DNA of 12,731 nucleotides, from the NCBI GenBank assembly GCA_001584585.1, contig LSYV01000365.1:10585-23315 (forward strand), given 5' to 3'. The DNA is from Gonium pectorale. Its lineage: Eukaryota; Chlorophyta; Chlorophyceae; Chlamydomonadales; Volvocaceae. The notes beneath the pieces were generated by a model. The model did not search any database, was not told the origin of the DNA, and saw nothing but the letters and a program-made list of their open reading frames with translations. Both the position numbers and the translations under genes were made by a program. Within the stretch, counting starts at the first letter, position 1; each line of letters opens with the position of its first letter. Of this stretch, positions 1 to 9,800 are shown in pieces.

Positions 1-2057
1 GAGCGTAGGAGCGGCCGGCGGCGGCGCGCCATTCGCCCGGCCCCTGGGCGCCTGGCAACGCGGCAGCGCCTGCCGCCGACAACGCCACCTGGGCCACTGA
101 CAAACAACGGCGGTGGCGCTCCACCCAGCCCACCGGGAATGGACGGACCGGCACCTGCTGCTCCCTGCTGCTCTCCCACGTTCCCATCAATCCCGCTCAT
201 GTTATCCTTCCCGACTAATGAACCGCCCGCGTTTCGAAGCCTTAGTAATTCCGCCGCGCGTCGTGCCGCAGTAGAGCCGTGCTGCGGCGGACGTGGGATG
301 CCACTGCTAACCCTCGGTGATGGTGGTGGCGGGTTGGGTACCCCACTCTGCTGCCCGTCTTCACCGAACAGCGGATCCTCGTGCACGCCCGGTTGCCCTA
401 AACCCGTATCTGCCTGCCGATGACGTGCCCCAACCCGCTGATGCCCAACCGCTTGCTCCGGGTTACCGAGGACCGGCAGCAGCGGCTGGCCTGACGACCG
501 AGTCGAACGCGGCGCGGAAGCGGGCCGTGGGCGATCCAGATTGCGTTCTCCGTGACTTCACGCGCGCAACACCAAACTTGACCTTTCCCGTGGCGTCGGA
601 ACGCCGACCGGGGGCTCAGAGCCGCGGCCACTAGGACCGGGGCTGAGAACGCTAAAGGGGAGGCTCCAACGCAAGCGTCACTGGCCTGGTAAGGACACCA
701 CCGGGGTGAACTCAGCAGGCACGGGACCGCCGCGTGGCACGACGACGCGACCAGTGGCCCATTCGCTGCTGATCTTCCCGCCGTTGATGCAATCGCCGCC
801 TCGACAGATACGGCAATCTTCGCGATGAGCTGGCCCCCATCCCACCAGCGGAAGCTGGTCGCTGGGCTCCTTGACTATTGTGTTTCGGTACAGCAGGTAG
901 TGGGATATATTGGGTTCCACACGCTAACTGTAGCGATGACGACTCCTCACGGCTCCGTAAATGCGAACAATCGATCGGCTTCAACCAGCTGTCTCACGCA
1001 AGATACCAACTGAAGCTATCCTAAACACCCATGCCGGAGCCCTGACAAGTGACGATGGCGCTGCTGAGGCCTATCGGGTTGCCAGCTTCGACGGTATCAT
1101 GCGGTCTGGACTCGTCTTACAGCGTATCCTACGGCTTTGTGCCTTGTAACAGCGCAGCGCCCTCTTCACGACGAGCGATAGCGAGTCAAGGAGCGCCTGT
1201 TCCATGCGCTCTTCGGGCCCATACATACCCAGGCGTCGGGTTCTGAGCCACCCTGGAGTGATAACAGTCTTCTCAACACACTGCCTTATACCCCTGGCAG
1301 GTGGAGGCATAATCATATATGAACAGATATACTCTGTAATGCAGTATTGGCGCCAATGCGCAAACCATAGGGTACAGCGACCCATTCACCCATCGTCCGG
1401 GTCCTCCTGGCCAACCCGGTCACGGGCAACACGCCATGCGGAATCCAACATACCGTATCCTGTTTAACTCAATATCTCACGCAACTGACAGCTCTGCCGG
1501 TAAAACCGACATGCCGGTAATCCAGCACTACACCGTGACTGCCCACCTGCGGGGACGGGGTAGGTCAGACCCTGCCTGCCGTAACGGGGAGTCCCCGCGC
1601 TGACAGACGCCAGCTGCTGTCGAGGAGGCAGTGCTTCGTCAGCGTTATGTGGGCGCAAGTTAGCGTGTAGGTGAGTTTACTATTACTTGTAGCAGCTGAA
1701 CTATGAACGAAGCGCTGGCTGGCGTGATTTGCCTTGGATAGCGATATATAGGTGCCATGTCCGTTGAAGCTTCTCTGATGATAGTGGCGGCTACAATCTA
1801 TACCACCGTCCTGAGGCGTTTCCTGTATCCCGTGCATACAATCATACATGCAAACACTGGACAAATCTACGGGTCACAGTCGCTGGCCGACACAACTACG
1901 ACGACCCAATACACCCTACGGACCCCGTAACAGACACACGCCTGTATGTCCCCCCTTCCCAGTCAGCAGGGAATGTTAACTCGCTCCCACGAATTGGCTT
2001 GCGACAACAAGGATTACTGGACTACTGCGCGAAGGGGAACTGCCCTTGGCAAGGAGC
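1..2057. other. Unassigned region, no supported gene
   Basis: Open frames here are short (up to 105 codons) and overlap on both strands. The first 650 bases are GC-rich. From about 700 to 1980 the base composition is more even and codon bias is absent, unlike the rest of the window. A small direct repeat of TGCCGGTAA occurs near 1496 and 1513. It may be degenerate repeat or intergenic DNA, but I see no terminal repeats, RNA genes or recognisable protein. Confidence 0.4.
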
Positions 2058-2217
2058 ATGGACGACGGAAGTAAGTGTTTGCACCCCCAACGTGCCCCCG
2101 TGGGATCAAGCCTGCTGGCAGCAGTCATGGGCGGGGAGAGGCTGACCGCCGAGGACCTGGACTTTGAGGTGTACATGATGGTGGCAGCTGAGGCGGGCCG
2201 GGTGCTGCAGCACCGAG
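2058..2217 (+). CDS. Candidate first exon of an unknown gene
   Basis: An ATG at 2058 in a fair context (AAGGAGCATGG) opens a frame with algal-style codons (GAG, GTG, CTG, CAG). It runs through SSLLAAVMGGERLTAEDLDF and VYMMVAAEAGRVLQHR. The frame remains open until 2384, but coding character fades after about 2217, where CACCGA|GTGCCAG is a weak donor. A GTAAGT at 2071 offers another donor if the ATG exon is very short. No downstream partner exon and no domain was recognised. Confidence 0.3.
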
Positions 2218-2906
2218 TGCCAGCAGCTGGCCGGGTACCATGCATAGCGTGTTTGTTGGGGCTGTGTCTGTCCAGCCCCTTACCCCGCCCCGCCCCCCCC
2301 CCGGTAACCGTGCTGGGCACGGGTTTGGCGCTCCCGACGTTACTGGACATACAGGGATGTAGAATATGTGTGCGGAGGTGTTAACCAAGCCAACGCATAT
2401 ACATATGCAAGTGTTCAGCGGCGCGGCATACATGCATGGTGCTATGGCACCACTACTGCAAGCAGCAGTAGGGCACACGGTTGTCCTATCTACTGCACTC
2501 GAGTACCTTACTTGTGCGCGGACCCATCAGCCATAGTGCCATCGTCCCTCAAGGCAGCCGTTTCACAAGCACCGGTTGCAGGCAGGTCAGTTCTGCAGTG
2601 TCGCCCCGAGTGATGGGTACTGGAGGGGTGGCGCCTACCTGCTGGTATACCTGGTAGCATGCATGGCAGCGCCTCCCCAGCAGCCGCCCGCCCGCCCGAT
2701 GACGCAGGCCATCACTCCACCTTCCAACCCATACCCCCCCGCCCCCCAGCCAGCCAGCTGCCCATACATGGATTGACCACCCTACCTGCCCCCGTCGTTT
2801 CGTTGGTTGAGTCTATCTGGCATCTCATTCGTGTGCAAGCAAAATGCTGGTCATGAAGGGTCATGATAAGGAGCCAGGTACCTCCCAGGCTGGCACTGCA
2901 TTGAGC
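2218..2906. other. Unassigned region
   Basis: No recognisable gene. It includes a Pro/Gln-coding low-complexity stretch near 2670-2760 and several ATGCATG-type palindromic words. It could be intron or intergenic sequence next to the candidate exon at 2058. Confidence 0.4.
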
Positions 2907-2911
2907 TTACA
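2907..2911 (-). promoter_or_regulatory. Candidate TGTAA polyadenylation signal
   Basis: The plus strand reads TTACA, so the transcript strand reads TGTAA, the near-universal polyadenylation signal in Chlamydomonas and relatives. I found no other copy between here and the stop codon at 3729. A five-base motif can occur by chance. Confidence 0.3.
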
Positions 2912-3206
2912 CGTGATATACTAGACATGGAGCCTTGGGCCATCTGTCAACCACACTTTATCCACCGCCACTTTCCTGGCCATAACGGAAGTTGCACAAT
3001 AACTCAATCGCCAAAGCACCCAAATTCACCTCAGCAGTATCCTCGCCCTCTGCGGTTAGTTGCGCAAGCCAACGCACTATTGCAGCTGGGCATTGGGCTG
3101 GTCCGCATGCATCAAGCAAGGGCCCCCACCCCACTGATGACATCGCGAGGTTGGGTCACATCGGGGACCGGGCACAGCCCCGCGAATGAATGCATGCACA
3201 CTCCGA

Positions 3207-3236
3207 CCCAACCAACCCAACCAACCCAACCAACCA
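3207..3236. repeat. (CCAA)n tract in the probable 3' UTR
   Basis: Repeating CCCAACCAA units on the plus strand. On the transcript strand they give seven G runs of two or three Gs separated by TT. Confidence 0.85.
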
Positions 3237-3250
3237 CACGTGTGTGTGAT

Positions 3251-3337
3251 GATTAAAGTCCTACCAAGTCCGTTGGCCGGCGGCAAGGCCCGCCGTACAG
3301 AAAGCGCACAAGCCCGCTTAGGGCAAGTGCCGCCGCC
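3251..3337. repeat. 87-base direct repeat, copy 1
   Basis: It starts GATTAAAGTCCTACC and matches 3441-3527 at 83 of 87 positions, 190 bases apart. Inside it CGGCGG and CCGCCG can pair around a six-base loop. It lies in the probable 3' UTR. I do not recognise the repeat family. Confidence 0.85.
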
Positions 3338-3440
3338 TTCCAACCAGCGCCGCATTCCCATCTTTGGCGCGTCGCCCCTGCTCCCCCCGATCCCAGACGC
3401 CGACGCTGCCCTGGTACTTTGTTCTAGGATTTGCCGTGTA

Positions 3441-3527
3441 GATTAAGGTCCTACCAAGTCCGTTGGCCGGCGGCAAGGTCCGCCGTACGGAAAGCGCACA
3501 AGCCCGCTGAGGGCAAGTGCCGCCGCC
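3441..3527. repeat. 87-base direct repeat, copy 2
   Basis: It starts GATTAAGGTCCTACC. There are four substitutions relative to 3251-3337 and no indels. The small GC hairpin is kept; its loop carries one change. The 103 bases between the copies are not repeated. Confidence 0.85.
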
Positions 3528-3603
3528 CTGCCGCCATGCATCGTTCAGGGCACACACGCCAGGACTATCTACACGGACACGCACCCGCCCTTGCAATCCA
3601 TCC

Positions 3604-3638
3604 GGCGGGGAGGGAGGGAGGCAGGGAGGGAGGGAGGC
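3604..3638 (+). repeat. GGGA/GGCA repeat array
   Basis: A run of GGGA units with two GGCA variants, about 90 bases past the stop codon of the Roco gene. The G-rich strand is the template strand for that gene. Confidence 0.8.
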
Positions 3639-3728
3639 AGCTGCGCAACAGCTAGATAGCTGGGCAGCACACGTGCCTCTACCTCTCCTTCCAACCCCTC
3701 TCCCTACTCCCCACTCGCTCCGCTCCCT

Positions 3729-3870
3729 TCACCAGACGTGCTTGTCCGCGTGGCAGGGGCACAGCCACATGACGGCACCGGAGCGGGACACCACCCGCCG
3801 CAGGGGCCCAAGGCTGCGACCGCCATCCACCACCTTCCTCTCTCCCTCTTCAAGGAGCGTCTCAATGGAG
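3729..3870 (-). CDS. Last coding exon with CPCH...H tail
   Basis: A 142-base exon (residues 964-1010 and TGA at 3729-3731). It reads SIETLLEEGERKVVDGG, then RRVVSRSGAVMWLCPCHADK, and ends HVW. An in-frame TAA a few codons upstream of its open stretch requires a splice acceptor in between. GCAACGGCAG|C supplies it and completes the phase 2 codon as Ser. Cysteines 1001 and 1003 with histidines 1004 and 1008 could bind a metal. An alternative acceptor near 3985 gives a Pro-rich tail in another frame and is less likely. Confidence 0.72.
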
Positions 3871-6800
3871 CTGCCGTTGCGGGCGGGATGGGCGTCAGGG
3901 AGGGAGCGGTGCACTTAATGATCATCAGGACATGACGGCGGCGGCGGCGGGTCTCCTCGCCTGGTATGGTGCAGCAGTGGTGTGGGGTCATGGATGGTAA
4001 CGAAAGCATACATGTGCCGCATGCATGTGCTGCACAACCCTTTTGTGTTTAGGCCTTGCGCTGGGGTGCTCTCTGCGACCCACCTGCGCGCCTCCTGGCA
4101 GCTGACGTACAGGTCTAGCTCGCCAGGCTTATCACCCCCTCCCTCCGGCAAGGTGCTCGATCCGGGCTGGCAGCTGCTCAAGTGGGCCTCTGACTCCTCC
4201 TGCTCAAGCCGCTTGATGAGGGCTTGCAGGTTGGCTGCCTGCGAAACAAAGGGAGTCCCAAAATGTGCTGACCGGTCACCACCGGTGCGGTGCGGTGTGT
4301 GGCCTCTTCCAGTGTTGAGGAGGCCTGCAGCAAAGCCCCCCCCCGTTCCTCAGATGAGGGGTAGCGGGGTGGGTGGGGCAAGCACCGGCTGGTGAGTGCG
4401 TGTACGTAGCATACAGCAGAGCTCAACACTCGTCCCCATTCGTGCACCACACAGCCCCGTCCTGTACTGATAGTCTGGTACCCGTCCAGTCCAGCCATCC
4501 AGCCATCCAGGGGGGGGGGAGGCCCGACCTACCTGCTGCCCCGCCTCGCCGCTGCCTGCTGGCCCCTGCGCCTCCTGTGGCCCATGCCGCCACATCAGCT
4601 CCATGGCGCGCATCAGCGGCCTCAGCCCGCGGGCGTGGGTGCGCAGCCAGGATGCCCCCGCAGGGTCGTCGTACAGCGGGGGGATGTCGTACCCCGGGTG
4701 CCCCTCCACGGGGTGCGGCCCCTCGGGGTGCTCACACACAGGGTGCAGCCGCAGCGGCGGAGGCGGAGGCGAGCCACTGCTGCCAGCGCCGCCGGCTCCA
4801 TCGTCACAAATATGTGGTGGCGGCGGCGATGGTGGCAGCAGGGCCACCAGCAGCGGCAGGTGCCCCCTCATCTCGGGGGCGCTAACCAGTCTGTGCACCG
4901 CCACCGCACGACGGACCAGGTCGCGGCGGGCCTCCCGCAGCTCCGGCTCGCCCAGCTCTGGGAGCGGTGGCAGCCCTCCTCCGCCTGCATCCGGCGGGCC
5001 CCCCTGCCGCTGCTGCCCCTGCCCGCCCGCTGCAGCCGCCAGCAAGTCAGCCAGCAGCTCGATGCCCGCCTGCAGGTGCCGGAGCCTCCTGCCGCCGTCC
5101 GAGGCGCCCTGCAGCTGCTCGGGGCTCCAGGGCGCCGCCTGCTCGTCCAGTGTCAGGGCCCGGATGAAGGGAGCCAGCGGCAGCTCTGCGTCGCACTGGC
5201 TGCACTCCAGCAACTTGCGCTGTGTAACAAACGTGCGTCCGGCGAGAAGGAAAAGTGTGAAAGTCCCGGCCATTGGTTGAACGGTTGGTTGATTTGTGGT
5301 TGAGGCAGGAGAGCCTGTCGCCGGCAGGTTGCATGACCAGGTCGTGTTCCGATAGTGCGGCGCAGGAGCTGCGATAGTGCCCAAGGCGGTGGAGGAGACA
5401 TTCCCCATTTTGTGAAAGCACATGGGGGTGGCGGCCGGGGTCGTGTTTGCAGTCCTGAGCGCACCCATCTCTTAACTACACGTTGGTGCCTACACCCCAT
5501 GCTGTCCTGGCCAATTATTGTCAAAAGCCCGATTGAGACCAGGCGCCCCATCTACACGCACGTACCTTCTTCTGTGCCCGACTTCGCAGCACGTTTGCTT
5601 TGTAGGTCCCCTGCTTGTCCTTGGGATGCTTCTCCAAGCAGGACGGGCACTCGTACTGGATACCCGTCATCTGCAGCAGCGGGAGCCAGTGCCATACGTT
5701 TTGGTGCAGTACATAAAGTTTTGGTTGCATGAAAGCGCATGACGTGCTTTCACTCTTAAACGGTGCAGCAGCTGGCATCCTGGCAGTGCGCATCAAGTCG
5801 CGCCTGGCCGGCAAGCCCGATTCATTCGAGGCTCAACAAAACAATAAAAAAAACTTCATAATCATCATCCAGCCGCGGCGCACCGGCCCCATAAGCTGCA
5901 GGACGACTGCCCACATGCAGACCTGAAGTCAGCCGCCATCCGGACCACCTCCCTCCACCACAATTATGGCCGCCCCCTTGCTCCCTCCCTCTCAGTCCCC
6001 AGTCCCCTCCCACCTCCATGCCGTCAAGCTCCTCGCCCAGCAGGGCCGACACCCGGGCTCCCAGCAGCTCCGGTGCCGGGGAGCACACCGCAACGTGGAG
6101 GGTGTAGACCTGCCCACCAATCAAACCGTCCAGGGCGGCCGGGGTTCAGGTGACTGCACCCAGGGACTGGATTATTGCCTGGATGGAGTCAACCAGCAGC
6201 GTGGAAAACCGAACTGGGGCGGCACTTTAATTGATGGGTAAACAGGGCCGGACGCTTCAGCTGAATGCGTGTAGATTCCCGCCCCTTCGATCCGTGCCAT
6301 AGCTCACCGCCGCCTTCTCCGACCGACTGCACGTCAGCGCCAGGACCGCCCGCTGCGGCCGCCGGAGCAGGGCCCCAAAGCGCCACACGTCCAGCACCTC
6401 GGCATCGGGCAGCAGCAGCAGCAGGCGGCACAGCAGGCGGCTGAGGCGGTTGTCCGGCAGGCGGCCGTACTGGTACTGCGCAGACCACCACCGCCGCGGC
6501 TCAGGCAGGGACTCTGACGACATCTCGACCAGGGTGTCCTGCAAGGAAGGCAAGTGAGCATGCATGCCGATGGTTGACGAGACATGCATGGGGTCTGGTT
6601 CACGACACCCTAACATGGAGTGCAGACCAGCAGGCTCAAGCTGTCCGACAACGTGAAAAAGCACCCCGCTGCCCCCGCCCCTTGCTTGTGTCAGGCCATA
6701 CGCACCCTGAGGGTGCCGAGTCGCTGCTTCATCCGGTCTGGCAGCATGGGCGGGACGAGTGCAGTTCCGTCGGGTGAGGCGTACACCAGCCCGCAGTGCT

Positions 6801-9800
6801 GCATCAGCCGGACCAGCCCGGGAGCCTTGCCGGTGCTGGGCGGGCACTCTGACTCCAACACCTGCGCATGACACCCAAAAACAAACACAGGTTTAGGTTA
6901 GAGATGACATACATTCACCATTAAAAGGACACGACCTACCAGCCCAGATAGATCCGGTGCCGCCCCACTAGCGGCTGCGCACCTTTTGCAGCGCCTCCAT
7001 GGTAGTCCGTCCCTTGTCCAGGCCCAGCTCTCGCACCCTGTCTTTATTGGTCGTCACGAACGTCGCCATCAGGTCCGCCAGCCACCTGGGGTCGATCACC
7101 ACCACGTCCTCCAGCCCGGGCACATCGCTGAAGTGGCGCAGCTCGCCCATGTCGGTCAGCCGGTCCATGCAGCGGCGCAGGTCTTGTGGGGCCGCAATGG
7201 AGACGCGCTTGGCCACCTCCTCAAGCTCGCCCAGGGGGATGAGTGGAGGCTGTCCGGTGCTCACAAGATCCTCCCGCCTGTGTCGGACCTAACAATAGCA
7301 AAACATGGATTGGCGAGCAAGCGAATACTGGACGATTGGCCGGGCGGTCTTTGGCTACTGACTACGTTGATGTCCAATGTGTAGGCCCCACCAAGCATGT
7401 GCCTCAGAAGGTACACAATGATTATGCAGCATCTGCAGCATTACACAGACCTGTCTCACGACATGCCAGCTGCTGTCACATCGCACCCACCTCCTCCCGC
7501 ACTTTCAGGTTCTCTTGTGACAACCAGTCGGAGGGGCCAGACATCTTGGTAGCCGCGCTAACGATTGCCTGTTTCAGCTGCTCGACGCCCTGACCCGTCT
7601 CGGAGCTCAGGCGTATGAATGTTTCGGCACCAATACAATGCGCCTCAAGCACAGGCGCAGGGGGCTCCTGGGCTTCGAAGCCGCCCTCGCCTGCAGCAGG
7701 CGGGAAGGGCAGCGGGTCATGAGATCCAATGGGCAGGGCGCCCCAGCACCGGTACCCAGTGCAGGTCCGCACCGCCCACTCACATGCATGGGTGGCGACC
7801 AGCAGCAGCGGCGCCTCCCCGGGCACCAGGAGTTTTACCCGGTCCAGGTACTCGCCGACGTTATCCTTCTGATGATCGCGCGAGTTATACACCATGATGT
7901 AAAGCGCCTCGCGAACCATGAAGAAGACATGAGTCGACAAATACACATCCTGGGCGGGGCGAGCGGGGCAGCAGGGAGGGGGAGGGGGTCTGTAGGTAAC
8001 AGCTGTGGGATGCAAACCGCGCTCACCACCTACCGTGGGCTGATGAGGCATCAAGTCGTTGGGCAGTCCCCAGTGCATGTGATCCAGTTGGACCTTCCTC
8101 AACGCACCGCTTGCTTCACTCACGCAAGGGGCGAGTGGTCGCTCTGGATAGATGCAGCCGCGCCTCACCCCCGCCCCCCCCCCTCCCTGCCTCAACACAC
8201 ACCTGGCCGCCCAGGTCCCAGATGCTGAACAGCAGGGGCGGCTGCCCCGGAAGTTGCTCCGGAACCAACCACTCGTGCACAATCAGGCCGTGCGTCACGT
8301 TCGGTTTCTCGAACCTTCCAGTCACAAGCCGCACCGCCAGGGTGGTCTTGCCCGCCCCTCCCGGGCCCACCAGCACCAGGCTGCTGCGGGCCGCCACCTG
8401 AAGCAAGGGCGAACACACAAGCTTGGGGCGTGGAATGCAGAGGCGGGGTGGGGTTGCAGGACGAGGGCCACACTACTCCGCATGCCGACATTGCTGCTCC
8501 TTTCCTTGTGGAGCCACGGCCTGCGTCCTGACTGGCGCAGCCCTGTACGCCGACCCCATCCATTAATCGGTATGGATAGGCCCCCAGCCGCCCTCCCCTA
8601 GCACCTGGACGGCTGAGGACCTGTCGGCGGCGTGCTGGCGCAGCAGCTCGACCAGCCCCTTCACGCCCCTGCTGCCGGCCACGTCCAGGGGCGTCTTGCC
8701 GTCCTGGGGGGGGGGCACCAGGGGGCATGGAACAATCGCTCAAACGCTCCTCTCCTGGTGTCCTGTTCGGCGCCAATGTCGTGACACCCCTTCATTTGCG
8801 TTCATCAAACTTGCAGCAGCCCATATGAATAGACAACCCCTGCCCGCAGAGCTGCACCCTTACCCACGACACCAGTGTGTGGTCGGCTCCCGCCCGCAGC
8901 AGCTCCCGAACCGCGTCCCGGTGGCCCCCCTCGCAGGCGCTGTGCAGCGGCGTGAAGCCCTGCAAGCGAGCGAGCGAGCGAGTGTGTGGGGGGCTAGGGG
9001 GCCTCGGGGGCCCGGCAGTTCGTTGTAGCGGTACAGATGTTGCGAGTCTATCCACGATCAATTATGCAGCAACCCCATCCCATCCACGCGGGCTCACGTT
9101 GCTCATTCTGGCCACATGCGATGCCCCGGCCTTCAGGAGAGCCTCCACCACAGCCGTGCGGCCGGCAGCGCTAGCAACGTGGAGCGGGGTGGCCGCGTCC
9201 TGAATGGGGGGTCCACATACGAGAGACGGGTTGGGGCCGGTCGGGGGCGGTCGGGGGCAGGGGCGGCTACATACACGTACGACCATGATGCAGCCGTACG
9301 TGTCTCCAATTCGAAGCAAAAACAAATAGAATGAAAAGTACGGCACATGCCATATATTTCGCCGCCCAATCATCCATCCAGTCTCAATCAAGTGCATTTC
9401 GCATGCAGGTGCGTTGGTGCCTACGAGGCATGGCGAGGTGCGTTGCAGCGTTGGGGCAATGCATGGCAGGGCCTTGGCTGACACACGCATTGAAGGGCAC
9501 TGCTGCTGCTGCTGCAAGGGGGAATAATTAGGGGACCCGGGGGGGGCAAACGTACGGTTGGGAGTACGGGCAGACGGAGGCGGGCAGCTGGAGCCAGCAG
9601 CATGGATAAATGCGTAGGAGGATGGGTGGGGGGTTACATCTACTCTCCCTCCCTACGTTGACCCCCTGCCTTCCCATTTTCACGGACGAACCTTATTAGC
9701 TGCCTTGACATCGGCCCCCGCCGCCAGCAGCTCCTTCACCACCTCCAGGTGCCACTTGGAGGCGGCGAAATGCAGTGGAGTCCTTTCGTCCTGTGGGAGG

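Larger units (their letters stand above)
2907..3728 (-). other. Probable 3' untranslated region with TGTAA-type poly(A) signal
   Basis: Downstream of the stop codon I see no further coding exon on this strand. The first TGTAA (algal poly(A) signal) on the minus strand is at 2911-2907, about 820 bases past the stop, a plausible length for a volvocine 3' UTR. The region holds a G-tract array, a two-copy direct repeat and a (CCAA)n tract, listed separately. The end point is a guess from the signal alone. Confidence 0.35.

Noticed and set aside
317..634. A gag-like or other coding gene in the first 650 bases
   Set aside because: The 105-codon frame has no recognisable motif, overlaps open frames on the other strand, and has no zinc knuckle, LTR or partner pol sequence nearby.
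3207..3236. Telomere-like repeat
   Set aside because: The unit is TTGG/TTGGG, whereas green algal telomeres are TTTTAGGG or TTTAGGG, and the tract is only 30 bases inside a transcribed region.
3915..4083. Reading through the donor at 4083 to give a C-terminus ending in a Pro-rich tail
   Set aside because: The donor GCGCAG|GTGGGT is strong, and splicing to 3870 restores frame into a well-behaved coding exon with a stop. The read-through tail lacks codon bias.
4584..5303. Long plus-strand open frames (up to 239 codons) opposite the large exon
   Set aside because: They are antisense shadows of the GC-rich exon 4533-5219. The minus frame has consistent splice sites and continues the COR protein; the plus frames have none and read as Arg/Ser/Pro-rich noise.
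5834..5862. A-rich tract in the intron at 5671-6013 as a retroposon tail
   Set aside because: It is short and I found no target duplication or element body beside it. It may simply be intron sequence.
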